Shown here one piece after another: positions 1-6,400 of a DNA stretch of 7,497 nucleotides. The stretch covers positions 1 to 7,497 of the forward strand of contig JAJUIX010000059.1 of NCBI GenBank assembly GCA_029267455.1. Reading direction: 5' to 3'. Origin of the DNA: Enteractinococcus sp. Lineage in GTDB: Bacteria; Actinomycetota; Actinomycetes; Actinomycetales; Micrococcaceae. The notes below the pieces were generated by a model. That model was not told the origin of the DNA. It ran no database searches and saw only the letters and a program-made list of their open reading frames with translations. The position numbers and the translations under genes were made by a program. Numbering within the stretch: position 1 is the first letter of the stretch; each line of letters starts with the position of its first letter.

Positions 1-788
1 CCGCGGCGTTTATAGCGGCGTTCCCACCACACCCACCAGATGAGGATGACGATACCCACCGGCAGCATGGCCCAGTAGATGCCACCCTTCTCGATTTCCA
101 AAAACGCCCACATGACAAACAGGGTGCCCAGCGTGAAGGTCACGGTGCCCACCGGGTCGAGGTCGGGTTTGGTGCCCGCGGCCCGGGGCCGGCTGGGGAG
201 CCAGGCTTCTTTGGGGAAGTGACGGTAGGCGAACCAGATGGCCGCGGCAGCGATGGGGACGTTGACCAGAAATGTCCAGCGCCAGCCCCAGTCAGGCCCG
301 GCCAGGGCGATGAGTCCGCCGCCGAGCACCGGACCGATGGCCACGGACACTCCGACGACGGTCCCAAAGGAGGCAAACGCACGAGCCCGGCGTGGCCCGT
401 CGAAGAATTGTTGAATAAAGCCCACTGTCTGGGGGTTGAGCAACCCTGATCCGAATCCGGTAATAAACCGGGCGATGACGAGGATGAACCCGTTGCCCGC
501 GAACCCGGCCAGCAGCGAACCGAGCCCAAACAGCACCAGCCCGGCGACGAAGAGCCGGCCTCGGCCGAAGGTATCGCCCGCCCGGCCGCCGGCCACCAGG
601 AGCACCCCGAAGGCTAGCGTGTAGCCGGAGAGCACCCACTGAATTTCACTGGTTGCGGCGTCGAGGGATTCTTGGACCGAGGGGAGAATCACGTTGATCG
701 AGGAGATCGATAACAGTGACATAAATACCGGAACTAACACCACCACAAGGATGGCTCGTTGCGTTCTGGTCATTTTTTCTTGGGCCAC
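1..788 (-). CDS. DHA2-family MFS drug/metabolite exporter, N-terminal part (cut by window edge)
   Basis: Proton-driven multidrug-type exporter of the inner membrane (EmrB/QacA, 14-TM DHA2 branch). The 262 residues present cover about the first half: TM1 at about 12-35; motif A in the 2-3 loop (GGRAGDTFGRGR, 67-78); the TM4 motif ARFITGFGSGLL (106-117); motif C of drug:H+ antiporters (GVSVAIGPVLGGG, 146-158); then WRWTFLVNVPIA (169-180), typical of DHA2 proteins, and two further hydrophobic segments. The frame is open to the left edge, so the C-terminal half is missing from the window. I chose the GTG at 788 because GAGGAG lies 4-5 nt before it. The in-frame ATG at 773 has no ribosome binding site at a usable distance; it would remove five residues. 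The gene lies 92 bp after the agmatine-deiminase-like gene on the same strand, but a palindrome in the gap suggests its own control. Substrate cannot be predicted. Confidence 0.93.
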   Translation of the reverse strand, partial: MAQEKMTRTQRAILVVVLVPVFMSLLSISSINVILPSVQESLDAATSEIQWVLSGYTLAFGVLLVAGGRAGDTFGRGRLFVAGLVLFGLGSLLAGFAGNGFILVIARFITGFGSGLLNPQTVGFIQQFFDGPRRARAFASFGTVVGVSVAIGPVLGGGLIALAGPDWGWRWTFLVNVPIAAAAIWFAYRHFPKEAWLPSRPRAAGTKPDLDPVGTVTFTLGTLFVMWAFLEIEKGGIYWAMLPVGIVILIWWVWWERRYKRR

Positions 789-795
789 TGATCTC

Positions 796-813
796 CTCTA
801 CGACGTCGTAGAG
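796..813. promoter_or_regulatory. 18-bp perfect palindrome, probable repressor operator at the exporter start
   Basis: CTCTACGACGTCGTAGAG is a perfect 18-bp palindrome without spacer. On the minus strand it ends inside the AGAGGAG ribosome binding site of the MFS exporter, and a TATGCT that could be a -10 element lies directly upstream (about 813-818). This is the layout of a repressor operator over a transcription start. TetR-, MarR- or BlaI/MecI-type dimers bind sites of this kind, and exporters are often controlled this way. No regulator gene lies next to it inside the window. The site could also fold in the mRNA and hide the ribosome binding site. Confidence 0.6.
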
Positions 814-880
814 CATAGGTTAGCGGTTTTCGAAGGTTTCTGCGCCGGTGTTGTGAGGTTTGGCGCCACGGGCTGAGCGG

Positions 881-1969
881 TTATCGTTGCGAGCTGACGC
901 GGGGCTCTGGCAGGGTAACGGCGCGGATTGAGGCACCGTGATCGAACAGTGCCTGGGCGGTGAATGGCACGATGCGGTGCTCCGGATACAGCGTGCTCAT
1001 CAGCTGGCGGGCTTCGTCGTCGTGGGGATCAATGAATCGCGGCATGAGGATGACGTCGTTGAGCACGAGAAAATCGAGGTAACTCCAGTTGACGGGGCCG
1101 CGCAGATCCGAGTGGGTTTGCGGGGCGGGCATGTCGATGATTTCAATCGGGTTCCCGTTGGCATCGTGAGCCTCGGCCAGGATGTCGCGGACCTGTTCGG
1201 TGACTGCGTGGTCTGGGTGGCTGGGATCTGGCTGGTTGTGCAGCATGACCCGGCCGGGGGAGTGGAAGGCGACCACCTGATCGACGTAACCGCCCCACCC
1301 GTCGGGGCCGGCACCACTGGTCAGGCCGGTAGGGATCCAGATGATGTGGTCAATGCCGACTTCGCGGCGCAGTTCGCGTTCGACGGTGCGGGCCGACCAG
1401 CCGGGGTTACGGCGCTGATCGGTCAGGATCGCTTCCGAAGCGATCGCGGTGCCGAGACCGTCGGTGACCCACGAGCCGCCCTCGGATACCATCATCGATA
1501 ACTGGCGTTCCTGCATCTCATAGTGTGCGGGCAATAACTCGGTGAGGGTGCCCGGCAGCGTGTCGTCTAGCCCGTATTCCACCCCGGGCAGTTGCCCGAA
1601 ACCGTTGAAGGTGAAATCGACCATGCCCAGCACGCGCCGGGGCCGGCGGCCGTGGTTGGACTGCGGTTCACGCGAGACCACCAGGGTCGGACCGGTGCGT
1701 CGCAGCGACGCATTATTGAACGGGACCACCACGGTGTTGATGTCACTGGACAGATAGGAGCTCACCGTGTGCTGATCGTCAGGGTCGACCAGCAGGGTCA
1801 CGGGCACAAATTGGTTGATGGCCTCGGCCAGCCGGGTCCAGGCCCGACGGGCGGAAGACAGCTGCCACATAGCTGAGAAATTCACGGCGCCGGCACGCGG
1901 AAAGTTCATCCAGACTCGACGAATTGGCTCGGTGTCGGCGGGCTTGAGCCACCGTGAACCTGGAGCCAT
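881..1969 (-). CDS. Agmatine deiminase-like protein (PPADF fold) lacking catalytic residues
   Basis: Homologue of agmatine deiminase, which hydrolyses agmatine to N-carbamoylputrescine and ammonia. At 362 residues it has the usual family length. Family landmarks in order: the N-terminal PADTEPIRRVWMNFP (10-24); xRTGPTLVVS (90-99); FNGFG (121-125); EGGSWVTDGLGT (163-174); RRNPGWS (186-192); GIDHIIWIPTG (205-215); GYVDQVVAF (227-235); FLVLNDVILMPRF (300-312); GASIRAVTLPEP (345-356). Compared with the family motifs RDxGP, GHVD and GGGIHCITQQ, the catalytic Asp is Arg91, the His is Tyr228 and the nucleophilic Cys is Ala350, with Arg349 for the preceding His; Glu163 and Asp230 are kept. The frame is intact, so this looks like a maintained pseudoenzyme or one with changed chemistry rather than decay. 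The ATG at 1969 is supported by GGGAGG (1978-1983) 8 nt upstream. It diverges from the FAD oxidase gene and precedes the exporter gene on the same strand. Family is confident; activity as agmatine deiminase is doubtful. Confidence 0.85.
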   Translation of the reverse strand: MAPGSRWLKPADTEPIRRVWMNFPRAGAVNFSAMWQLSSARRAWTRLAEAINQFVPVTLLVDPDDQHTVSSYLSSDINTVVVPFNNASLRRTGPTLVVSREPQSNHGRRPRRVLGMVDFTFNGFGQLPGVEYGLDDTLPGTLTELLPAHYEMQERQLSMMVSEGGSWVTDGLGTAIASEAILTDQRRNPGWSARTVERELRREVGIDHIIWIPTGLTSGAGPDGWGGYVDQVVAFHSPGRVMLHNQPDPSHPDHAVTEQVRDILAEAHDANGNPIEIIDMPAPQTHSDLRGPVNWSYLDFLVLNDVILMPRFIDPHDDEARQLMSTLYPEHRIVPFTAQALFDHGASIRAVTLPEPRVSSQR

Positions 1970-2156
1970 CAGGCATACCTCCCTGTGCAGCGTGAGAAAA
2001 GCCGTCGTAAAGTGAATAACAAGCGCTGCGGGTCATTCTACTAGGTTCTTTACTGAAAGTCGTTCGCACTGTGCCTGCCGACCTGCTGAAATACGGCTCC
2101 CACTAGAACGTGGGCAACGACACAGCTAATGTTGTGCCTGGAAGAAAAGGACCAAC

Positions 2157-3527
2157 ATGCCCAACGAACAGCACACTGGCACACCCCCACTGGCAGATCT
2201 CAAAGCTCAGCTGGGAGACAAACTGTTAGACACCGGCCCCGAACTCGAGCGGCTCTCCCAGGACACCTCGCGCTACCGGCCCCAGCATCGTCCCCTGGCC
2301 GCCGTCGTCGCGTCACATACCGACGACGTCGCCACCGCGCTGCGCTGGGCGAATGAGCACCGCGTGCCCGTGTCGGTTCGAGGCGCCGGAACCGGTCTTG
2401 CCGGTGGCGCGGTGAGCTATCCCAACGGGCTGATCATCTCGTTGGAACGGTGCAATCGGATTCGCGACCTCGACCCGGTGAATCGGTTAGCGGTGGTCGA
2501 AGCCGGCGTTATCCCAGCAGACCTGGATCAAGCCGCGCGCGCTCACGGCCTGTTTTTCCCGCCCGATCCGGCCAGTGTGGAAATTTCGACCGTGGGCGGC
2601 AATATTGCCACGAATGCCGGAGGGCTGCGCTGCATTGCCCACGGTGTGACTCGCGATTCGGTGGCGGCCCTGGAGGTTGTCCTTGCTGACGGTACAGTCA
2701 TCAATACCGGCACGCGTACCCGAAAAAATGTCGTCGGGTTGGATCTGACCAGTTTATTTGTCGGCTCGGAGGGCACACTGGGCGTTATTACGGCTGCTAC
2801 CGTCCGGCTCAAACCGGTTCCGCCGGGCACCCCGCGCACCTTCCGGGCAAGTTTCGATTCCATCCAGGCGGCCGGCGAGGCCGTGACCGACATCGTCAAT
2901 AGTGAAGCCCAACCCGAGGTGCTGGAGCTGTTGGATGCCTATAGTGTCAAGATCATCGAAGAGTTTTATCCCTCCGGGCTCACGGTCCCGAAAGCCGCGG
3001 TGTTAATCGGCCAAACGGTCGGGCATGATGCCGCTGAAACAGCCGAAGCCATAACCGCAATCTGTGCCCGCCACGGGGCAAGTGAAGTCGCCGTCGCTGA
3101 TAATGATGCCCTGTTAGAAGCTCGACGGCTGGCCAATCCGGCGTTGAGCGCTCGCGGATTACGGGCCTCGTGTGATGTCGGGGTGCCCATTGGTGAACTA
3201 GCTAATGTGTTTCGCGGGATCGAGGAGATCGCCGAACGGCACGGGCGGGCCGTTTCCATCGTGGCCCACGCCGGCGACGGCAATTTACATCCCACCGTAG
3301 AAGCCGGGGATACCGAAGAAGAGTATTTGGCCGCCGAAGCGGTGATCGTCGATATTTCGAAACTGGCCGTGTCCCTGGGTGGCACCATCAGTGGTGAACA
3401 CGGCATCGGTGCAGTCAAACATCACGAACTGCCCATTCAGCTGGACCAGGCGGTCCGCGATACGCAACAGGCAATTAAACACGCGCTGGATCCACACGGG
3501 ATTCTGACTCCATCGCGTGCCATTTAG
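2157..3527 (+). CDS. FAD-linked oxidase, GlcD/D-lactate dehydrogenase (cytochrome) type
   Basis: Flavoenzyme of the glycolate oxidase GlcD / D-lactate dehydrogenase family. Members oxidise 2-hydroxy acids (glycolate, D-lactate, D-2-hydroxyglutarate) to 2-oxo acids and pass electrons to quinone or a partner protein. The 456 residues are full length. The N-terminal FAD-binding (PCMH) domain spans about 44-220 with RGAGTGLAGGAVS (75-87), PPDPASVEISTVGGNIATNAGG (135-156) and LFVGSEGTLGVIT (200-212). The C-terminal oxidase domain spans about 225-455 with HAGDGNLHP (371-379), whose histidines are typical metal/substrate residues, and SGEHGIG (412-418). The start ATG follows AAGGA at about 6 nt. The downstream YdcZ transporter starts within 11 bp of the stop, so the two are probably one operon. 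No GlcE or GlcF subunit gene follows, which favours a single-subunit dehydrogenase. Exact substrate is not readable from the sequence. Confidence 0.93.
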   Translation: MPNEQHTGTPPLADLKAQLGDKLLDTGPELERLSQDTSRYRPQHRPLAAVVASHTDDVATALRWANEHRVPVSVRGAGTGLAGGAVSYPNGLIISLERCNRIRDLDPVNRLAVVEAGVIPADLDQAARAHGLFFPPDPASVEISTVGGNIATNAGGLRCIAHGVTRDSVAALEVVLADGTVINTGTRTRKNVVGLDLTSLFVGSEGTLGVITAATVRLKPVPPGTPRTFRASFDSIQAAGEAVTDIVNSEAQPEVLELLDAYSVKIIEEFYPSGLTVPKAAVLIGQTVGHDAAETAEAITAICARHGASEVAVADNDALLEARRLANPALSARGLRASCDVGVPIGELANVFRGIEEIAERHGRAVSIVAHAGDGNLHPTVEAGDTEEEYLAAEAVIVDISKLAVSLGGTISGEHGIGAVKHHELPIQLDQAVRDTQQAIKHALDPHGILTPSRAI

Positions 3528-3537
3528 CGAAACGTCC

Positions 3538-4470
3538 ATGCTCTATGTGCTGCTGGGTGTCGTCATTGGGCTGTTGTTGCCCAATCAATCGGCCATCAAT
3601 AATCGCCTGCGCGCCTCGGTTTCGACGCCGTGGGTCATGTCGGTTATCTCATTTCTTGTTGGGACCGCGTGTCTGTGTATTTTGACGTGGGTGACCGTCG
3701 GGACGGTTACCTTCGACGCAGACCTGCTGGGGTCGGAACCCTGGTGGTTATGGACCGGTGGCCTGTTGGGAGTTGTCGGTATGACGACGACCGTGGTGCT
3801 GCTCCCGATTATCGGGGCGCTGTACTCAACTGCTTTGAACCTCACCGCCCAGGTCATGACCACCATGATCATCGACCATTTCGGTTTCTTCGGTGTCGAC
3901 ATGTATCCGGCCAGTCCCTGGCGCCTCGGTGGGGCGGTGCTCGTGGTGGCCGCGGCACTGCTTGCCGTGACCGCAGGACGGGCTAACCCGCACCTGGACC
4001 AACCATCGCCGTCACCCGTCTGGTACTTGGTTGGGCTGGGGATTGGCGTGTGCTTTGGCCTGCAGGTGGTCATCAATGGGCAACTTGCCAGCGAGCTGGG
4101 CTCGGCCATCCACGCCGCGCTCGTCTCCTTTGCGGTCGGGACCATTGCCTTATTTGTGCTGGTGGCGGTCACGCGCTCGTCGCTGCGCATTCGAGTGCCG
4201 AGTGGTCAACGGAAGAACCCGTGGTGGATGTGGACCGGTGGCCTCCTGGGCGCCCTTTATGTCGCAGGTGTCGCGTTTCTGGCACCCATTATCGGCTCGG
4301 CCCTGACCGTCGTGGTGATCCAGCTGGGCTTATTGGCGGGGTCGATGGCGGTGGATCATTTCGGGCTGTTATCGGCACCGAAAAAATCAGTCCGACCACT
4401 TCAAGTGATCGGACTGATGTTGATGGGCTGTGGCGTGTTCATCATGAACGCACCACAGATCCTGGCCTAG
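3538..4470 (+). CDS. YdcZ (DUF606) family DMT-superfamily transporter, two fused domains
   Basis: Integral membrane protein of about ten hydrophobic segments (310 residues from this start). It consists of two tandem YdcZ/DUF606 units with the same landmarks: an opening helix followed by Asn/Gln-rich residues (LLLPNQSAINNRL, then GLQVVINGQLASEL), SFxVGT, PWWxWTGGLLG, PIIG, then DHFG. The repeat period is 160 codons, and a 14-nt identical stretch (TGGACCGGTGGCCT) occurs at 3751 and 4231. Many family members carry a single unit of about 150 residues; fused two-unit forms also occur. Substrates of the family are largely unknown. Start choice is uncertain: the ATG at 3538 begins at the first helix, while an in-frame GTG at 3517 overlaps the upstream stop codon and would add seven residues. 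Neither has a clear ribosome binding site, so translational coupling to the oxidase is likely. The context suggests transport of a substrate or product of the oxidase; that is inference. Confidence 0.88.
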   Translation: MLYVLLGVVIGLLLPNQSAINNRLRASVSTPWVMSVISFLVGTACLCILTWVTVGTVTFDADLLGSEPWWLWTGGLLGVVGMTTTVVLLPIIGALYSTALNLTAQVMTTMIIDHFGFFGVDMYPASPWRLGGAVLVVAAALLAVTAGRANPHLDQPSPSPVWYLVGLGIGVCFGLQVVINGQLASELGSAIHAALVSFAVGTIALFVLVAVTRSSLRIRVPSGQRKNPWWMWTGGLLGALYVAGVAFLAPIIGSALTVVVIQLGLLAGSMAVDHFGLLSAPKKSVRPLQVIGLMLMGCGVFIMNAPQILA

Positions 4471-5867
4471 ACCTCGAGCGCTTCGTTAATGAGTTCCTGC
4501 ACTTGCGCGCGGGTCAGCAGGCCTTTCTCAACCGCCAGATCGGTGACCTTCGCCCCGGTTTCTGTTGCCTCGACCGCAAGTGAGGTGGCGGCCTTGTACC
4601 CGACGACGGGGGAGAAGACCGTTGCCAGACCGGCAGAGCCTTCGACGACGTCACGCATCAGCTCTTCGTTGGCGGTGATGCCTTCGATGCATTTGTCAAC
4701 AAACATGGTGGCTGCATTCGACAGGATGCCAATTGAGTCGAACAGGCCACGTGCCATGATCGGCTCAAACGGGTTCAATTCCAACTGGCCAGCCTCGACG
4801 GCCATGGTAATCGCAGCATCATGGCCTGCGACCTGGTACGCCACCTGGTTGACGGCTTCAGCGATGACAGGGTTGACCTTGCCGGGCATAATGGACGAAC
4901 CCGCCTGGCGTGCTGGCAGGTTGATCTCTCCGAACCCACCGGAGGGGCCCGATGACAACAGCCGCAGGTCGTTGGCAATCTTGGACATCGTCAGCCCCAC
5001 GCGCTTGAGTGCACTGGAAAGGTCGACGAAGATCTGCGTATCGGCTGTGGCCGCGATGAGATCTGAAGCGGAGGAAATACCGTTGAGGCCGGTGATCTCA
5101 CGCAGGTGTTCAATCGCGCGCTCACGATAGCCAGCGTGCGCATTGATACCGGTGCCGATGGCGGTGCCACCCAGGTTGAGTTCGAGCAGGCCAAAGCGCA
5201 CATGCTTCAGACTCGTGACGGCCCGGTCAATCATGGTGGCCCAAGCACCGAATTCCTGTCCCAGGGTCATGGGCACAGCAATTTGCATCTGCGTGCGCCC
5301 CATTTTCACAGTCGAGTCGAATTCTTTTGCCTTCGACTGCAGCGCCTTCTTGAGAACCTCAAGATTCGCCAGGAGCGTTCCGGTCATCTTATGGAGCGCG
5401 AGTTTCAAGGCACTCGGGTACACGTCGTTGGTCGATTGACCCATATTCACGTGGTTCAACGGGTGCAGGACCTCGTAGTCACCCTTGGCATATCCCAGGT
5501 GCTCTAGCGCACGGTTCGCGATGACCTCATTGGCATTCATATTCGTTGAGGTTCCAGCGCCACCTTGAATCATGTCCAAAATAAATTGATCATGCAACTG
5601 ACCGTCCGCGATCTCCTTCGAAGCCGCGATAATGGCATTGGCCAGGTTTGCTTCGAGTGCACCGACGTCACGGTTTGCAGCAGCTGCGGCGTGCTTGATG
5701 ATGGCCAGCGCTTCAATGAGCTCTGGGAACTGCTGGATGCGGGTGGAAGACAGTTGAAAGTTTTCTGCCGCACGCACAGTGTTGACACCGTAATACACGT
5801 CGGCCGGCAGTTCGACGGTGCCGATGAGATCCGATTCGGTGCGTAGTGATGTTTGAACTTCAGTCAT
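4467..5867 (-). CDS. aspA: Aspartate ammonia-lyase (aspartase)
   Basis: Cytoplasmic homotetramer converting L-aspartate to fumarate and ammonia, linking aspartate to the TCA cycle. The 466 residues match the usual 460-480. Fumarase/aspartase landmarks: YYGVNTVRAAENF (25-37), GGAGTSTNMNANEVIANRALE (102-122), NMGQSTNDVYPSA (141-153), GRTQMQxAVPMTLGQEFGAW (190-209), GGTAIGTGINA (233-243) and the flexible-loop signature GSSIMPGKVNP (323-333) with its catalytic serine and lysine. NMNANEVIANRA and the GRTQ-QxAVPM motif fit aspartase better than fumarase C. The usual Asp in QDAVP is Ile196 here. I start at the ATG at 5867, which opens the conserved N-terminus. The frame could run back to a GTG at 5954, but the extra 29 residues are unlike the family. 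Its own ribosome binding site is weak, and a possible leader ORF ends 5 nt before it. The stop codon overlaps that of the YdcZ gene on the other strand. Confidence 0.94.
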   Translation of the reverse strand: MTEVQTSLRTESDLIGTVELPADVYYGVNTVRAAENFQLSSTRIQQFPELIEALAIIKHAAAAANRDVGALEANLANAIIAASKEIADGQLHDQFILDMIQGGAGTSTNMNANEVIANRALEHLGYAKGDYEVLHPLNHVNMGQSTNDVYPSALKLALHKMTGTLLANLEVLKKALQSKAKEFDSTVKMGRTQMQIAVPMTLGQEFGAWATMIDRAVTSLKHVRFGLLELNLGGTAIGTGINAHAGYRERAIEHLREITGLNGISSASDLIAATADTQIFVDLSSALKRVGLTMSKIANDLRLLSSGPSGGFGEINLPARQAGSSIMPGKVNPVIAEAVNQVAYQVAGHDAAITMAVEAGQLELNPFEPIMARGLFDSIGILSNAATMFVDKCIEGITANEELMRDVVEGSAGLATVFSPVVGYKAATSLAVEATETGAKVTDLAVEKGLLTRAQVQELINEALEV

Positions 5868-5872
5868 GACTC

Positions 5873-5971
5873 TCATATCCCATGCCCGCTCGCGATACGC
5901 ACTGCCATAGGACGCATCGTGTGCGGTTTTACATACGAAGACCCGGGCAAACACCCGGGGGAAAAATTCAT
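5873..5971 (-). CDS. Possible 32-codon leader ORF in front of aspA
   Basis: An ATG at 5971 follows AGGAG by 5 nt, a better ribosome binding site than that of aspA. It opens a 32-residue frame beginning MNFSPGCLPG and ending in TGA at 5875-5873, 5 nt before the aspA ATG and in a different frame. The layout fits translational coupling: ribosomes ending here could restart on aspA. The peptide resembles nothing I recognise and contains no run of Asp or Asn codons that would suggest classic attenuation. It could be a chance frame; support is position and ribosome binding site only. Confidence 0.35.
   Translation of the reverse strand: MNFSPGCLPGSSYVKPHTMRPMAVRIASGHGI
5942..5959. repeat. Paired CCCGGG inverted repeat in the aspA leader
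   Basis: CCCGGG at 5942-5947 and again at 5954-5959, separated by CAAACA. Because CCCGGG is self-complementary, the two copies are both a direct and an inverted repeat and can form a 6-bp GC stem with a 6-nt loop. It lies inside the possible leader ORF. It has no T-tract on either strand, so I do not call it a terminator. Confidence 0.45.
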
Positions 5972-5975
5972 CGTC

Positions 5976-5992
5976 GCTCCTGGATCAGGAGC
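5976..5992 (-). promoter_or_regulatory. Hairpin covering the leader-ORF ribosome binding site
   Basis: The minus-strand sequence GCTCCTG-ATC-CAGGAGC is a perfect 7-bp stem with a 3-nt loop. The 3' arm contains AGGAG, the ribosome binding site of the ORF starting at 5971, so the folded RNA would block initiation there. No T-run directly follows, so it is not a typical terminator. No ligand-binding domain is evident. Confidence 0.45.
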
Positions 5993-5998
5993 ATTTAG

Positions 5999-6012
5999 CG
6001 GATAGATATCCG
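5999..6012. promoter_or_regulatory. Inverted repeat upstream of aspA, possible operator
   Basis: CGGATA-GA-TATCCG is a perfect 6-bp inverted repeat with a 2-nt spacer. It lies just upstream of the hairpin and leader ORF, where the aspA promoter could be. A TTGCCA on the minus strand (about 6031-6036) might be its -35 element, but the spacing to any -10-like sequence is poor. A dimeric regulator site is possible; the motif is not one I can assign. Confidence 0.35.
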
Positions 6013-6135
6013 TATCAGAGTCGTTACGCACGCCATTGTGGCAACGCTAGTGCCCAAGCTTGTGGCTGGCACACTGGCCTCATCATAACAACACAAGCGT
6101 GCTCCGCCGCGCGGATTGCTCCCCACAGCGGTCAG

Positions 6136-6144
6136 TTATCCACA
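6136..6144 (+). promoter_or_regulatory. Single perfect DnaA-box match
   Basis: TTATCCACA matches the 9-bp DnaA-box consensus exactly and lies outside any gene. No second perfect box is nearby; only loose TGTGG-containing 9-mers occur at about 6036 and 6061. It may be a lone DnaA site acting on one of the divergent promoters, or chance. Confidence 0.35.
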
Positions 6145-6252
6145 GATCCGGCTTACGTCACGATGTCGCAACGATTTCAGAGCTAGCTTAAACACCATGT
6201 CCAAAGCTTCGACGACGCGCTCAACCGATGATTTCGCTGGTGGAAGAAACTA

Positions 6253-6391
6253 TCCTATGCAGCGGTCTGTAGGACGAAAACCGGAGGTCAGGAAGGCCCT
6301 GATGAGCTATTGGGTCGGTCGGTGTTCGCGGCTCAGAAGCTTTATAACGCTCTTTTTAAAAAGCTAACGATTCGATATACATGCCGACCGA
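6253..6391 (+). other. Cluster of inverted repeats, possible structured RNA or regulatory DNA
   Basis: Four elements in order. TCCTA pairs with TAGGA (6253-6257 / 6270-6274); the inner CAG/CTG pair closes a CGGT tetraloop with a 2-nt bulge. TCAGG pairs with CCTGA (6288-6292 / 6298-6302). A long-range stem of 11 bp with two G-U pairs joins 6315-6325 to 6381-6391 around TCGGTCGG/CCGACCGA. Inside it AGCTTT pairs with AAAGCT (6338-6365), overlapping the 12-bp palindrome CTTTTTAAAAAG (6352-6363). A 21-codon ORF (6302-6367) with GGAAGG before its ATG lies within. The set does not fit a riboswitch that I recognise. Whether it is transcribed depends on where the peptidase promoter is. Confidence 0.4.
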
Positions 6392-6400
6392 ACTTCCAGA

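Noticed and set aside
938..1501. 187-codon open frame on the plus strand
   Set aside because: It is the antisense of the agmatine-deiminase-like gene, whose protein matches a known family; the plus-strand product resembles nothing and reflects GC-rich codon bias.
4050..4583. 177-codon plus-strand frame overlapping the YdcZ gene
   Set aside because: Out-of-frame shadow of the YdcZ gene running into antisense aspA; the product has no membrane pattern or family resemblance.
5868..5954. N-terminal extension of aspA to a GTG at 5954
   Set aside because: The extra 29 residues are unlike other aspartases, and no good ribosome binding site precedes the GTG; the conserved protein begins at the ATG at 5867.
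5942..5992. Rho-independent terminators at the CCCGGG repeat or the GCTCCTG hairpin
   Set aside because: Neither stem is directly followed by a T-run in a direction where a gene ends; both lie in the aspA leader.
6116..6367. 83-codon plus-strand open frame in the intergenic region
   Set aside because: TTG start, no clear ribosome binding site, no recognisable domain, and it runs through the inverted-repeat cluster.
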